Assembly (NCBI RefSeq): GCF_001307315.1
Contig: NZ_LGUC01000001.1
Span: 1,116,001-1,180,000, forward strand
DNA: 64,000 nucleotides
Source: Halolamina pelagica
Lineage (GTDB): Archaea > Halobacteriota > Halobacteria > Halobacteriales > Haloferacaceae
Reading direction: 5' to 3'
Below are positions 52,404 through 62,879 of this stretch, piece after piece. Positions within the stretch are counted from its first letter, which is position 1, and every line of letters begins with the position of its first letter. The notes under the pieces are model-generated. The model worked only from the letters and a program-made list of their open reading frames with translations, searched no databases and had not been told where the DNA came from. A program made the position numbers and the translations under genes.

Positions 52404-53881
52404 ATGACCCTATCGCTGACCGACACCCTGTCGGGCGAGCGCGAGCCGTTCGAGGCGAGCGGTGAGTCGGTGCGGCTCTACGTCTGCGGGCTGACGGTCT
52501 CCGACGACCCGCATCTCGGCCACGCCCGCCTCTGGGCGCAAGCCGACATTCTCCACCGGTGGCTGGCCCACGAGGGGTACGACGTACGCCACGTCGAGAA
52601 CGTCACCGACGTGAACGAGAAGATCACTGCTCGCGTCGGCGAGCGTGAGGCGTGGGAGACCGAGGCCGACGTGGCCCGCCACTACACGAACGAGGTGCTG
52701 CAGCGGATGCGCGACCTGAACCTCCTGCGTGCCGAGGTGTACCCCCGCGTCTCCGAGCACGTGCCGGAGATCGTCGAACTCGTCGAGACGCTGATCGAGC
52801 AGGGGTACGCCTACGAGTCGAACGGCTCGGTGTACTTCGACGTGACCGCCTTCACGGAGTACGGGAAGCTCTCGAACCAGGAGATCGACGCCGTGGAGGA
52901 GCAGGGCGACCCAGACGAGCGCGGGGAGAAGCGCAACCCCGCGGACTTCGCGCTCTGGAAGGCCGGCGGCGTCGACGCCGACGCGGTCGAGGAGCACCGC
53001 AAGCACGAACACGACGGACCACTCCCGGAGGGACAGACCTGGGCGTCGCCGTGGGGCGAGGGCCGCCCCGGCTGGCACATCGAGTGCTCGGCGATGTCGA
53101 TGACACATCTCGGCGAGACGCTCGACATCCACATGGGCGGACAGGACCTCGTCTTCCCCACCACGAGAACGAGATCGCCCAGAGCGAGGCCGCGACGGGC
53201 GAGCGATTCGCGAACTACTGGCTCCACGTCGGCTTCATGCAGGCCGGCAGCGAGAAGATGTCCTCCTCGCTCGGCAACTACTTCACTGTCGCCGACGCCG
53301 TCCGTGAGTTCGGCGTGAACGTGCTGCGCACGTTCTTCGCCTCCGCGGAGTATCGCTCCCAGCAGGCCTACACCGAGGAGACCATCGAGGAGGCTCGCCG
53401 CCGCTGGGACCGCCTCGAACGCGCCTACGAGACCGCCGTCGAGCACGCCGACAGCGCCGACGCGCTCACGAAAACGGAAGACGGCGAGTTCCGTGACGCG
53501 CTCGCCGCGGCCCGAGCCGGGTTCGAGGCGGCGATGAACGACGACCTCAACGCCCGCGAGGCGATGGCCGAACTGCTCGAAGTCGCGACGGCGGTCAACC
53601 GCCACGTCGAGGCCGGTGGCCCCTACGACTACCGCGCGCTGCGGGAGTCGATCGAATTCTTCGAGGAGTACGGCGGCGACGTGTTCGGGCTCCAGTTCGG
53701 CGACGTGACGGCTGGCGAAGCCGAGATCGCCGAGAACCTGGTGGAACTGGTCCTCGACGTGCGCGAGGAGGAGCGCGACGCGGGGAACTACGAGCGCGCC
53801 GACGACCTCCGGGACCGACTCGAGGCACTCGGCGTCGAGGTGGAGGACAGCGACGACGGGCCGACCTACCGGTTCGACTGA
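52404..53881 (+). CDS. cysS: Cysteinyl-tRNA synthetase, frameshifted
   Basis: The class I HIGH motif appears as [10 protein letters not shown] and KMSKS as [11 protein letters not shown]. The first frame ends near GGQDLVFP, where [14 protein letters not shown] should follow; the second frame supplies it. One base added to the C4 run 53156-53159 joins them, giving about 492 residues. The Zn-binding Cys in RLYVCGLTV is present. The C-terminal DALR-type region completes the enzyme, which charges tRNA-Cys. Confidence 0.95.
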
Positions 53882-53905
53882 CGGCGACCGACGGCGGCGG
53901 TCCGG

Positions 53906-54202
53906 CTACTCGCCCGCGTCGGTCGTGAACAGTTCCGTCTCTTCGGGGATCTCGAACAGCCCGAACCGCACACCCGCATCGAGCCAGCCGTAGCCGTAGG
54001 AGAACGAGGCCAGCGCGTTCACTGGATCGTCGGCCGCCCGGAAATGGCGGCCGTCGTCGAGGTAGGAGTCGGCCATCTCGTACGTTTCGGCGGCGGCCTC
54101 GCCCAGCGGCGTCCCCGGCGGCGCCGCGGGTTCGGCGGCGTCGAGGGCGTCGGCGAGCATCTCGCCGTAGCGGTCGGTTTTCTCCTCTAGATCGGCGGCC
54201 AT
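53906..54202 (-). CDS. DUF357 protein
   Basis: 98 residues. MAADLEEKTDRYGEMLADAL, TYEMADSYLDDGRHFRAAD and NALASFSYGYGWLDAGVRFG are the typical DUF357 helices, a three-helix archaeal domain of unknown function. Start 54202 is the ATG that gives the standard length. It is convergent with cysS (24 bases) and divergent from trxB. Confidence 0.88.
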   Translation of the reverse strand: MAADLEEKTDRYGEMLADALDAAEPAAPPGTPLGEAAAETYEMADSYLDDGRHFRAADDPVNALASFSYGYGWLDAGVRFGLFEIPEETELFTTDAGE

Positions 54203-54316
54203 AGTCCGGCGTCCAGCGCTCGGGCGGTAAGGCTGTCGGAGGCGCCGAACGCAGTCTTGCACGAACAGCACACCGACAGCATAACCTACATACCCGGCAC
54301 CGCCGTACCGACGGCT

Positions 54317-55414
54317 ATGAGCGAGTACGTCGAAGAGGCGGTGGAACACCGTCGACTGATTATCGCCGGAACGGGGATCGCCGGGCTGACCGCAGCGATC
54401 TACGCCGGGCGCTCGAACAACGACCCCCTCGTGCTCGAGGGCGACGAGCCGGGCGGGCAGCTCACCCTCACGACCGAGGTCGACAACTACCCCGGCTTCC
54501 CCGAGGGGATCTCCGGCCCCGAACTCGTGAACAACATGAAAGAACAGGCCGAGCGATTCGGCGCCGAACTCGATCACGGGATCGTCGTCGACGTGACGGG
54601 GCTCGGGGAGAGCGAGGACGGCACCGACGCGCCGCCGTTCCGCGTGGAGATGCGCGACGGCGACGTGTACACCTGTGACGCGTTCATCGCCGCCTCCGGC
54701 GCCTCCGCGCGCACGCTCGGGGTCCCGGGCGAGGACGAACTGATGGGCTACGGGCTCTCGACCTGTGCCACCTGTGACGGCGCGTTCTTCCGCGACGAGG
54801 ACATGCTCGTGATCGGCGGCGGCGACGCCGCGATGGAGGAGGCGAACTTCCTCACCAAGTTCGCCGACACCGTCTACATCGCCCACCGCCGTGACGAGTT
54901 CCGCGCCGAGGACCACTGGATCGACCGAATCATGGACAAGGTCGACGACGGCGAGGTGGAGATCCTCTGGAACACCGAACTCACGGAACTCCACGGAACG
55001 CCGGAGGACGGCATCGATCACGCCTCGCTCGTCCGCCATCCGGCGGGCCACCCCAAGGAGAAGCTGGAGGCCGGCGAGGAAGACGTCGAGTCGTTCGAGA
55101 TGGACGTGGGCGCGGTGTTCTACGCCATCGGCCACACGCCGAACGCGGGCTACCTCGAAGGCACGGGCGTCGAACTCGACGACGAGGGCTACCTCATCAC
55201 GCAGGGCGGCCGCGACGGTGGACAGACTGCGACCGACGTGCCGGGGATCTTCGGCGCCGGCGACGTGGTCGACCACCACTACCAGCAGGCGGTCACCGCC
55301 GCCGGGATGGGGAGCGAGGCCGCACTCGACGCCGACGACTGGCTCGAAGAGCGCGAGCGAGCGGACGAACTCGGCGTGGAGGCTGTGGCCGAAGCCGCAG
55401 CTAGCGACGACTAA
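54317..55414 (+). CDS. trxB: Thioredoxin reductase-like flavoprotein
   Basis: 365 residues. The FAD site is RLIIAGTGIAGLTAAIYAG (GTGIAG rather than GGGPAG), the active-site disulfide is STCATCDGAFF (CATC), and the second Rossmann domain contains MLVIGGGDAAMEEANFLTKF. VPGIFGAGDVVDHHYQQAVT is the C-terminal FAD motif. It transfers electrons from NAD(P)H through FAD to thioredoxin or another disulfide. A longer C-terminal tail than in bacterial TrxB is present, as in other haloarchaeal proteins. Confidence 0.94.
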   Translation: MSEYVEEAVEHRRLIIAGTGIAGLTAAIYAGRSNNDPLVLEGDEPGGQLTLTTEVDNYPGFPEGISGPELVNNMKEQAERFGAELDHGIVVDVTGLGESEDGTDAPPFRVEMRDGDVYTCDAFIAASGASARTLGVPGEDELMGYGLSTCATCDGAFFRDEDMLVIGGGDAAMEEANFLTKFADTVYIAHRRDEFRAEDHWIDRIMDKVDDGEVEILWNTELTELHGTPEDGIDHASLVRHPAGHPKEKLEAGEEDVESFEMDVGAVFYAIGHTPNAGYLEGTGVELDDEGYLITQGGRDGGQTATDVPGIFGAGDVVDHHYQQAVTAAGMGSEAALDADDWLEERERADELGVEAVAEAAASDD

Positions 55415-55552
55415 GGCTGTCGCCGGTGTTGACAGCCCGGGACGACTGATGGTGTCGCCGACGCGAGCAGCCGGGGACGACTAACCCGGGCACTCCCCCG
55501 TTTCGCGAGCCGAGACCCACAGAACCTTACGTCCGACCCCCGATTCTCGCGT

Positions 55553-55837
55553 ATGGCTGATACGGAGACGTTCACCATCGAAGGCCCCGAGGGCGAAACT
55601 GACACCGTGGAACTGCCGCCCGTCATGCTGGAGCTGATGCGCGACGGCGACGAGCCTGACGCCCAGATCATCGCCGACATCGTCCTGCAGGCGTTCGCCC
55701 AGCAGGCCCACGCCCGCGTCCACCACGCCGAGGGTGGCGTGAGCAACGAGGTCGAGTCCGCGAACGACACGCTCGAAGAGCTGTTCGAGGAGCGCTTCGG
55801 CATCTCGCTGTCCGAAGCGATGGGCCACCAGCACTAA
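55553..55837 (+). CDS. Small haloarchaeal hypothetical protein
   Basis: 94 residues, acidic, with a helical second half (QIIADIVLQAFAQQAHARVH; NDTLEELFEERFGISLSEAM). It opens MADTETFTIEGPEGETDTVE. Such short proteins are conserved in haloarchaea; the function is unknown. It follows trxB by 138 bases. The region after it (55838-56022) contains no clear gene. Confidence 0.75.
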   Translation: MADTETFTIEGPEGETDTVELPPVMLELMRDGDEPDAQIIADIVLQAFAQQAHARVHHAEGGVSNEVESANDTLEELFEERFGISLSEAMGHQH

Positions 55838-56022
55838 CGGCCGCGCCGCTTCTCACACCGTTTTCACTGTCCGATAGCTGCTGCGCCGGCGAGAGTTTAT
55901 CACTGATAGGGCGACCACCCAGCCCGTGCGATGAGCACTGCCACGGGTCGAACGAGGCGGGAGCGCGACTCACCGACTCGTGGCGCCGTCGAGTCGCCTG
56001 CTCGCTACTAACGACGCGGGGG

Positions 56023-57540
56023 TCAGAGCTTCCCCTGGCGCGCCAGCGTCCGGACCGTCGCTGCGCGTTCCTCGAGCGCGTCCCACTCCGCCGCGTCCTT
56101 GTCGTCGACGTGGGAGTACATCAGCCCCATCCGCCCCGTTCCACGCAGCGTCTCCTCGTTCTCCCGGAGGAACGTCCAGTAGAGACTGTTGAACGGACAC
56201 GCCCCTTCGCCCGTGTCTCGCGACACTGCGTACGGACAAGACGAGCAGTAGTCGCTCATCCGGTTAATGTAGCTCCCCGAGGCGGCGTAGGGTTTCGAGG
56301 AGAGGGCGTCGGTGCCGAACGAGCCCATGCCGACGACGTTGGGCGTCGTGACCCAGTGGAAGGCGTCGACGAACCCCTGGTGGAACCATTCGTTCAGCTT
56401 CCCGGGATCGGCTCCGTAGACCATCGCGAAGTTCGAGAGCACCATCAGGCGCTCGATGTGGTGGGCGTAGCCGTGCTCCCGGACGTGGCCTACCGCCTCG
56501 GAGAGACAGGCCATGTCGGTCTCGCCCGTCCAGTACGCCGGTGGTAGCTCCGCGGTCTGATCCAGTTGGTTCGCGTCGGCCATCTCCGGCATCGAGCGCC
56601 GGTAGACGTGTCGCATGAACTCCCGCCATCCGAGGAGCTGCCGGACGAACCCCTCGACGCTGTTGATCGGCACCTCCCCCGCCTCGTAGGCGCGCTCGGC
56701 TCGGTCGATCACCTCCATCGGCGTGAGAAGGCCCAGATTGATCGCCGCCGAGAGCAGCGAGTGGCTCATCGCCCACTCGCCTTCGACCATCGCGTCCTGG
56801 TACGGCCCGAACTCGGCGAACCGGCCGTCGACGAACGTTTCGAGCGCCGACAGTGCCTGGTCACGCGTCACCGGCCACCTGAACGGTGCCGCCTGGTCGC
56901 TGTCGACGAACGTCTCGAACGCCGCATCGACCCACGACGCCACTTCCCGAGTGGTCGCGTCCGGTTCGAACGACGGCGGCTCCGGCGGCGACCAGTCCTC
57001 CGGCGGCGTCTCCCGGTTCTCCTCGTCGTAGTTCCACTCGCCCCCTGCGGGTTCGTCGCCGTCCATCAGGACGCCAGTCTCGCGACGCATCCAGTGGTAG
57101 AACCCCTCCATCCGGTAGGTGTCGGGGTCGTTCGTGTTCCGGCTCTCCGCCCACTCGTCGAACTCGGCCGGGGTGAGGAGGAACGTCGGGTTTCGGACGA
57201 ACGAAAGGGTCCCACCACGAGCGTCGACCAGGGCTCGTAGCCGACTTTCGGCGCCGTGGGCGGCCGGCCTGGGCATCGTCAGGTGGTCGCCGGGATGCGC
57301 GTCGAAGTGAGCGTCGAGCGCCGCGGCGAACGTGTCGGCCTGTCGGTAGTCGACGGTCAGTCCGCGCGCCCGCACGTCGTCACGGAACTGCCGCATCGCG
57401 GCGAAGACGAGGGTCAGCTTGTGTGGGTGGTACGGTCGCCGATCGGCGAACCCGGACGCCTCGATCAGCAGCACACGGTCGTGCTCGTCGAGTGAGGCTG
57501 CGGTCCGATCCAGTTGCGTTCCGAGCAGCCACAACGTCAT
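56023..57540 (-). CDS. Fe-S-type cryptochrome/photolyase (FeS-BCP, probably (6-4) repair)
   Basis: 505 residues. The N-terminal alpha/beta domain (VLLIEASGFADRRPYHPHKL; LTLVFAAMRQFRDDVRARGL) is followed by the helical FAD domain (EGEWAMSHSLLSAAINLGLL; GWREFMRHVYRRSMPEMADA). Four cysteines for a [4Fe-4S] cluster are seen in TDMACLSE, SDYCSSCPYAV and GEGACPFNSLYW. This set defines the bacterial PhrB/CryB clade, which repairs (6-4) photoproducts using light. The haloarchaeal activity is inferred from family. High UV exposure of salt habitats fits. Confidence 0.93.
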   Translation of the reverse strand: MTLWLLGTQLDRTAASLDEHDRVLLIEASGFADRRPYHPHKLTLVFAAMRQFRDDVRARGLTVDYRQADTFAAALDAHFDAHPGDHLTMPRPAAHGAESRLRALVDARGGTLSFVRNPTFLLTPAEFDEWAESRNTNDPDTYRMEGFYHWMRRETGVLMDGDEPAGGEWNYDEENRETPPEDWSPPEPPSFEPDATTREVASWVDAAFETFVDSDQAAPFRWPVTRDQALSALETFVDGRFAEFGPYQDAMVEGEWAMSHSLLSAAINLGLLTPMEVIDRAERAYEAGEVPINSVEGFVRQLLGWREFMRHVYRRSMPEMADANQLDQTAELPPAYWTGETDMACLSEAVGHVREHGYAHHIERLMVLSNFAMVYGADPGKLNEWFHQGFVDAFHWVTTPNVVGMGSFGTDALSSKPYAASGSYINRMSDYCSSCPYAVSRDTGEGACPFNSLYWTFLRENEETLRGTGRMGLMYSHVDDKDAAEWDALEERAATVRTLARQGKL

Positions 57541-57662
57541 CCGCTTGACTGGGTAGCCGGCGGTCGGCGGGGTCGTTGCATACGCCCCGTCTCGAGCGTC
57601 CGCCGTAAAGTTCGACCGGCGGCGGCCGGTGGAGTTTAGAGACTACCAGGCCACTGGTGGGT

Positions 57663-57869
57663 ATGGAGTTCGAAAACGTCCTCCGCGACTGGTTGCTCGG
57701 ACTGATTGCTGCGCTGCTGGCGGCGATCGCCCTGTCGACGACGCCAGCCGGTGAGGCGTACCTCGGCGTCCTGGAACCGTTGGTGATCGTGCTCGCGCTG
57801 GTCACGTTCCTCGCGTTCGTCCTGGTCACGGGCGCCTTCTTCATCTACACCGCGAGTTTCCGGGACTGA
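57663..57869 (+). CDS. Small two-helix membrane protein
   Basis: 68 residues from ATG 57663, with two helices (LLGLIAALLAAIALSTTPAG; LVIVLALVTFLAFVLVTGAF) and FFIYTASFRD at the end. The function is unknown. It is divergent from the photolyase gene and 60 bases upstream of the aldo/keto reductase on the same strand. Confidence 0.7.
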   Translation: MEFENVLRDWLLGLIAALLAAIALSTTPAGEAYLGVLEPLVIVLALVTFLAFVLVTGAFFIYTASFRD

Positions 57870-57929
57870 GCCGTTCGACGTGTTCGCCGGCGTGCGTGGG
57901 TTTTTGCCGCCACAGTGCGACCGGCTCCC

Positions 57930-58906
57930 ATGGAGTACACGACACTCGGCGACACCGGCATCGAGGTCTCGCGCATCGCGCTTGGCTGCATGAGCTTCGG
58001 CGACCCCGACTGGCGCGACTGGGTGCTTGGCGAAGAGGCGGGAACGGAACTGATCGACCGCGCGGTCGAACTGGGGATCAACTTCTTCGACACCGCCAAC
58101 ATGTACTCGAACGGCGAGTCCGAGCGCATCCTCGGCGACGCACTCGGGGAGTACGACCGCGACGAGATGGTGGTCGCGACGAAGGGCTACTTCCAGATGC
58201 GGGAGGACGACCCCAACTCGGGGGCCTTTCCCGGAAAGCGATCGAGCAGGAACTCGACGCGTCGCTCGACCGACTCGGGATGGACACTGTCGACCTCTAC
58301 CAGACCCATCGTTGGGACTACGACACTCCGATCGAGACGACGATGCGCGCGCTCGACGACGCCGTCCGGCGCGGGAACGCCCGCCACGTCGGCGCCTCGT
58401 CGATGTGGGCCCACCAGTTCGCCGACGCGCTCCACACCAGCGACCGCGAGGGGGTGGAGCGCTACGCGACGATGCAGAACCACTACAACCTCCTCTATCG
58501 GGAGGAGGAACGCGAGATGCTGCCGCTGTGTGACCGGGAGAACGTCGGCGTCATCCCGTGGTCGCCGCTGGCCCGCGGCTTTCTCGCGCGCCCCCACGAA
58601 GAACTGGAAGCCACGACCCGCGGACAGAGCGAGTCCGACGCCGCCCGCCACCCCTACCTCGAGAACGGCGGCCGCGAGGTGAACGAGCGCGTCGAGGAAC
58701 TCGCCGCCGAGAAGGACCTGAAGATGGCGCAGATCGCGCTGGCCTGGCTACTGCACAAGGACGCTGTCGACGCCCCGATCGTCGGTACGACCAGCGTCGA
58801 GCATCTCGAAGACGCCGTCGAGGCGCTCTCGGTGTCGCTGACTGCCTCCGAGATCGAGTATCTCGAGGAGCCGTACCGACCGGTCGAGGTCTCCGGTCAC
58901 CAGTAA
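57930..58906 (+). CDS. Aldo/keto reductase, frameshifted
   Basis: MEYTTLGDTGIEVSRIALGC opens a TIM-barrel NADP-dependent oxidoreductase; NFFDTANMYSNGESERILG carries catalytic Asp and Tyr, and VVATKGYFQM the Lys. DLYQTHRWDYDTPIETTMRA, VIPWSPLARGFLARPHEEL and APIVGTTSVEHLEDAVEAL follow in another frame. One base added to the G5 run 58220-58224 gives about 325 residues. The substrate is unknown; relatives reduce aldehydes and ketones. This is of the YajO/IolS-like subfamily. Confidence 0.9.
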
Positions 58907-58952
58907 GCAAGCGACGAAGCGCCGCGGCGGAGCTAACGGCGTGGGTGGCTGG

Positions 58953-60109
58953 CTACAGCAGCCCTTCGGCGGCCAGTCGCTCGAACCCTTCCTTCAGCCG
59001 TTCCTCGCTGGCCGCGTAGGAGATGCGGGCGTAGCCCGGGGCGTTGAACGCGGTCCCGGGAACGGTGGCGACGTGCGCGTCCTCGATGGCGGCGTCGGTC
59101 CAGGCAACGTCGTCCGCCGAGGTCGGGATCATCGCGTAGAACGCCCCCTGCGGCCGCGGGATCGACTTCCCGTGGTCTTCCAGTACGTCGACGACGAGGT
59201 CACGGCGGTTCTCGAACGCTTTTACCATCGTCGCAACGTCGGTTTCGACGCTGCGCAGCGCCTCGACGCCGGCGCGCTGGACGAAGTTCGGCGCACAGGT
59301 GACGGAGTGGCTGTGGATCTTCGACACCTGGTCCACGAGCGGCTCGGGCGCGGCCAGGTAGCCAAGCCGCCAACCGGTCATCGCGTAGGACTTCGAGAAC
59401 CCGTTGACCGTCACCGTCCGGTCGGCCATCCCGTCGAAGGCGGCCAGCGAGGTCGGCTCGGCGTCGTAGGTGATGCGGTCGTAGATCTCGTCGGCGACGA
59501 CCGTCACGTCGTGCTCGACGGCGAGGTCGCGGACGCCCGCGAGCGCCTCGTCGGAGAACACCGCACCCGTCGGGTTCGACGGCGAGTTGACCAGCAGCAG
59601 CGCCGTCTCGTCGGACATCGCGTCGGCCAGATCGTCGAGGGCGGGTTCGAGTTCGAACTCGTGTTCGCCCAGGTCGACCCGCGTGAGGTCGCCGCCGGCG
59701 AGTTTCACCATCGCCTCGTAGGAGACCCACGCCGGATCGAGCAGGATCACCTCGTCGCCCTCGTCGATCAGCGCGTGGACAGTCTCGAACAGCGCCTGCT
59801 TCGCGCCGGGGGTGACGACGACGTTGTCGGGTTCGGCGGGGACGTTCTTCGCTTTCAGGTCCGTCGAGATCGCCTGCCTGAGCTCCGTGATCCCGTTGGA
59901 CGAGGTGTAGCCCGTGTGGCCGTCGGCGATCGCCTGGCGGCCCGCCTCCCGGACGCGCTCGGGGTCGGGAAGTCCGGTTCGCCGACCGAGAGATCGACCA
60001 CGTCGACGCCCTCCTCCTCGAGCGCGCTGGCTTTGTTGCCGACGGCGACGGTCGCCGACGGTTCGACGCGGCCAACCCGCTCGGCGAAGTCCCACTGGTG
60101 GTCGCTCAT
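58953..60109 (-). CDS. Class I PLP-dependent aminotransferase (aspartate/aromatic type), frameshifted
   Basis: MSDHQWDFAERVGRVEPSAT then VDVVDLSVGEPDFPTP begins the product; the body in another frame has VTPGAKQALFETVHALIDEG, DPAWVSYEAMVKLAGG, LLVNSPSNPTGAVFSDEALA and the PLP lysine in VNGFSKSYAMTGWRLGYLA. One base added to the G4 run 59961-59964 gives about 386 residues. The start overlaps the ribH stop by 4 bases, so the two are co-transcribed. The amino-acid preference cannot be decided by eye. It is paralogous to the gene fragment at 1-192. Confidence 0.94.
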
Positions 60110-60509
60110 GGCAGCACCTCCACCATGTCGACGGCGGCGTCGACGGCTGCCGCCCCTTGTCGACGCGCTCGTGAGCCTCGGCGCCGCTCTGGCCCGGCCC
60201 GGTGATGCCGAACGTCACGGGCGTGTCCCGGTCCAGCCCCACGGACTGCAGCGAGGAGGCGGTCGCGTCGCTGATCACCTGATCGTGATCGGTGTCGCCG
60301 GTGACGACGGCACCGACGACCGCGACGGCGTCGATATCGTCCCGGCGTGCGAGTCGGTCCGCCGCGAGCGGGCTATCGTACACGCCCGGCACGCGGACGG
60401 TCGATTCGATCCCGACGCCCCGATCCGCGGCGGCGTCTTCGGCGGCTGCCGCCATCTGCTCGGTGACTGAAGCGTTGAACTCCGCCACCACGAGTCCGAG
60501 ATTCACCAT
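60106..60509 (-). CDS. ribH: 6,7-dimethyl-8-ribityllumazine synthase, frameshifted near its end
   Basis: The N-terminus MVNLGLVVAEFNASVTEQMA with VPGVYDSPLAADRLARRDDI, AVAVVGAVVTGDTDHDQVIS and TPVTFGITGPGQSGAEAHER is lumazine synthase, which condenses the ribityl-uracil amine with a butanone phosphate. The last 20 residues (GAAAVDAAVDMVEVLP-like) need one extra base in the C4 run 60153-60156. The corrected length is about 134 residues. It makes riboflavin's precursor; the coupled aminotransferase downstream has no obvious pathway link. Confidence 0.93.
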
Positions 60510-60615
60510 ACCTCCACCTGTCCGTGGGCGAAGAAAGAACTACCGAAGCGGGCGACCTGTGCGGCGCTCCGGGGCTGGAAAACCGAACGGCGACCCGACA
60601 GGTTCGGAACCCGAA

Positions 60616-61869
60616 TCAGGGCCAGTTGCCGTTGTCGGTGAACGCGTCGACGACGCGCTGGATCGCGACGACGTAGGCGGCGGTGCGGAAGTTCGGCACG
60701 TCGAACGCCTCGTAGGCGTCGGTGAGGTTATCGAACGCGTCGGTGATGATGACCTCGAGCTCCTCGTTGACCCGTTCCTCGCTCCAGTAGAACCGCTGGC
60801 GGTTCTGGACCCACTCGAAGTAGGAGACGGTGACGCCGCCGGCGTTGGCGAGGATGTCCGGGAACACGTGGACGTCCTTCTCGGTCAGCACGTCGTCGGC
60901 GTCGGGGGTCAGCGGGCCGTTCGCGGCCTCGACGATCACGTCGGCCTGTACGTCCGCGGCGAGGTCGCCGTCGATGGCGTTCTCGAGCGCCGCGGGGACG
61001 AGCAGATCCACGTCCATCGTGAGCAGCTCCTCGTTGCTGAGCTCCTCGACACCCTCGTAGCCGCTGACGGAGCCGGTCTCGCGTTTGAACTCCTTGACGG
61101 CGACGGGATCGAGCCCGTCGGGGTCGTGGACCGCGCCCGAGGAGTCCGAGACGGCGACGATGTTGGCCCCGAGTTCGTCGATGAGTTTGGTGGCGATCCA
61201 GCCGGCGTTGCCGTACCCCTGCACGGCGACGGAGGCGCCCTCGATATCCTTATCGAGGTAGTCGAACGCCTCGCGGGCAGTGAGCATCGTGGACCGACCG
61301 GTGGCCTCGACCCGGCCTGCACTCCCGCCGGCATCGATCGACTTGCCGGTGACGACGCCCGGTTCGGTCGTGTTCTCGAGCGTCTCGTAGGTGTCCTTGA
61401 TCCAGTTCATCTCCCGCTGGCCCGTGTTCACGTCGGGCGCGGGGATGTCGTTGTCCTCGCCGATGAACGGGCGCAGCTCCTCGGCGAAGGAGCGCGTGAG
61501 CCGTTCGAGTTCGGCCGCGGAGTACTCTGCGGGGTCGACGACGATCCCTCCTTTCCCGCCGCCGTAGGGGATGTCGACGACGGCGCACTTGTACACCATC
61601 CAGCCGGAGAGCGCCTTGACCTCGTCGCGGCTGACGCCCGGGTGGTAGCGAATGCCGCCTTTGTAGGGCCCCCGGTCGCCGTTGAACTCCGACCGGAACG
61701 CTTTGAACCGCTCGATCGACCCGTCGTCGAGGTCGACCGAGAGGTTCGTCTCTAGAACCCGCTCGGGGTACTTGAGCCGGTGAATGATGTCGTCGTCGAC
61801 GTCGAGGTACGCGGCCGCGTCGTCGATTTGTTCCTGCAGGCTCTCGAACGGGTTTGCCTCATCGGACAT
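60616..61869 (-). CDS. gdhA: Glutamate dehydrogenase (Glu/Leu/Phe/Val dehydrogenase family)
   Basis: 417 residues, standard for hexameric archaeal [23 protein letters not shown] and [13 protein letters not shown] hold the catalytic and binding lysines; [17 protein letters not shown] and [20 protein letters not shown] (Rossmann GxGNxG) follow. It interconverts glutamate with 2-oxoglutarate and ammonia using NAD(P). The gene lies 69 bases after the CitE-like gene on the same strand, and its own promoter (GCTTATTC, about 61893-61902) lies in that gap. Confidence 0.96.
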   Translation of the reverse strand: MSDEANPFESLQEQIDDAAAYLDVDDDIIHRLKYPERVLETNLSVDLDDGSIERFKAFRSEFNGDRGPYKGGIRYHPGVSRDEVKALSGWMVYKCAVVDIPYGGGKGGIVVDPAEYSAAELERLTRSFAEELRPFIGEDNDIPAPDVNTGQREMNWIKDTYETLENTTEPGVVTGKSIDAGGSAGRVEATGRSTMLTAREAFDYLDKDIEGASVAVQGYGNAGWIATKLIDELGANIVAVSDSSGAVHDPDGLDPVAVKEFKRETGSVSGYEGVEELSNEELLTMDVDLLVPAALENAIDGDLAADVQADVIVEAANGPLTPDADDVLTEKDVHVFPDILANAGGVTVSYFEWVQNRQRFYWSEERVNEELEVIITDAFDNLTDAYEAFDVPNFRTAAYVVAIQRVVDAFTDNGNWP

Positions 61870-61924
61870 TTCGGCATAGATATCATGTGTAGCTCGAATA
61901 AGCCTGCCGAAGTCCTACTACAAA

Positions 61925-61936
61925 CGTTCGTGAACG
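61925..61936. promoter_or_regulatory. Dyad upstream of the gdhA promoter
   Basis: CGTTC-GT-GAACG is a perfect inverted repeat about 25 bases upstream of the gdhA TATA-like element (61893-61902), a position suited to an activator. It sits just past the CitE-like stop codon. Confidence 0.35.
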
Positions 61937-61938
61937 AT

Positions 61939-62787
61939 TTAGCGATCGTCGCCGGCAGCCGCACGCTCGAGCACGCGCTCGGCCTGTGCGATCAGTGGTG
62001 CGTCGATCATCTCGCCGTCGACGCTGAACACGCCTCGACCATCGGCCTCGGCTTCGTCGCGCGCGTCGAGCACGCGTTCGGCCCACTCCACCTGTTCGGG
62101 CGACGGCGTGAACGCGTCGTTGATGATCGGCACCTGGGCGGGGTGGATCGCGAGCTTGCCGTCGTACCCCAACTGGAGCGCGAACTCCGTCGCCTCGCGG
62201 AGTCCGGCGTCGTCCTCGTAATCGGTGTGGACCGTGTCGATGGCGTCGACGCCGGCCGCGCTCGCGGCCAGCACGACCTGCTCGCGGGCGTGGAGCACCT
62301 CGGTCCCCTCGCCGGTTCGGGTCGCGCCGATGTCGGCGGCGAGATCTTCGGCGCCGAACACCAGCGCGTCCGTCGCCGGCGCGTCGGCGATTTCCTCCGC
62401 CCTGAGCACTCCCCGGGCGGTTTCGACTAGCGCCAGTAGCGCGGGCTCGGCGTCGTGCTCGTCCAGCAGATCGGCGATCCACGACACGTCGGCGGCCTCG
62501 GCGACTTTCGGCACCATCACGCCGTCGAGACGGATCGACTGGTCGCCGTCGAGCAGCGCGTCGATGTCGGCCGCGGCGTCCACGCTCACGCGCACGGTGA
62601 CTTCACAATCTGGGTCGAACGACGGGTCCGAAAGCACCTCGCGAACCGCCGCCCGCGCCGTGTCGCGCTCGCTGGGGGCGACCGCGTCCTCGAGGTCGAA
62701 ACAGACGGTGTCCGCGCCCGCCGCGGGCGCCTTGCGCATCAGTTCCGGGCGATCGCCCGGCGAGAACAGGAGACTTCTGCGTGCCAT
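61939..62787 (-). CDS. CitE-like HpcH/HpaI aldolase family lyase (beta-methylmalyl-CoA lyase candidate)
   Basis: 282 residues. MARRSLLFSPGDRPELMRKA, ADTVCFDLEDAVAPSERDTA (Glu/Asp metal ligands), LDGVMVPKVAEAADVSWIA, ALVETARGVLRAEEI, ATDALVFGAEDLAADIG and KLAIHPAQVPIINDAFTPSP define the citrate lyase beta-like TIM barrel. Haloarchaeal relatives cleave beta-methylmalyl-CoA to glyoxylate and propionyl-CoA, or malyl-CoA. The MaoC hydratase gene is divergent immediately beside it and gdhA follows, both consistent with the methylaspartate cycle. Start 62787 is chosen because the N-terminus matches the family. Confidence 0.9.
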   Translation of the reverse strand: MARRSLLFSPGDRPELMRKAPAAGADTVCFDLEDAVAPSERDTARAAVREVLSDPSFDPDCEVTVRVSVDAAADIDALLDGDQSIRLDGVMVPKVAEAADVSWIADLLDEHDAEPALLALVETARGVLRAEEIADAPATDALVFGAEDLAADIGATRTGEGTEVLHAREQVVLAASAAGVDAIDTVHTDYEDDAGLREATEFALQLGYDGKLAIHPAQVPIINDAFTPSPEQVEWAERVLDARDEAEADGRGVFSVDGEMIDAPLIAQAERVLERAAAGDDR

Positions 62788-62879
62788 ACGTCGCGGGTCG
62801 GCCGGCGCGGAGTTAACTGGTCGGGATCGCGTCGGACTGAGTCGGCAGCGTTTTGCGCCGACCGCGCGAGGGGCCCGGT

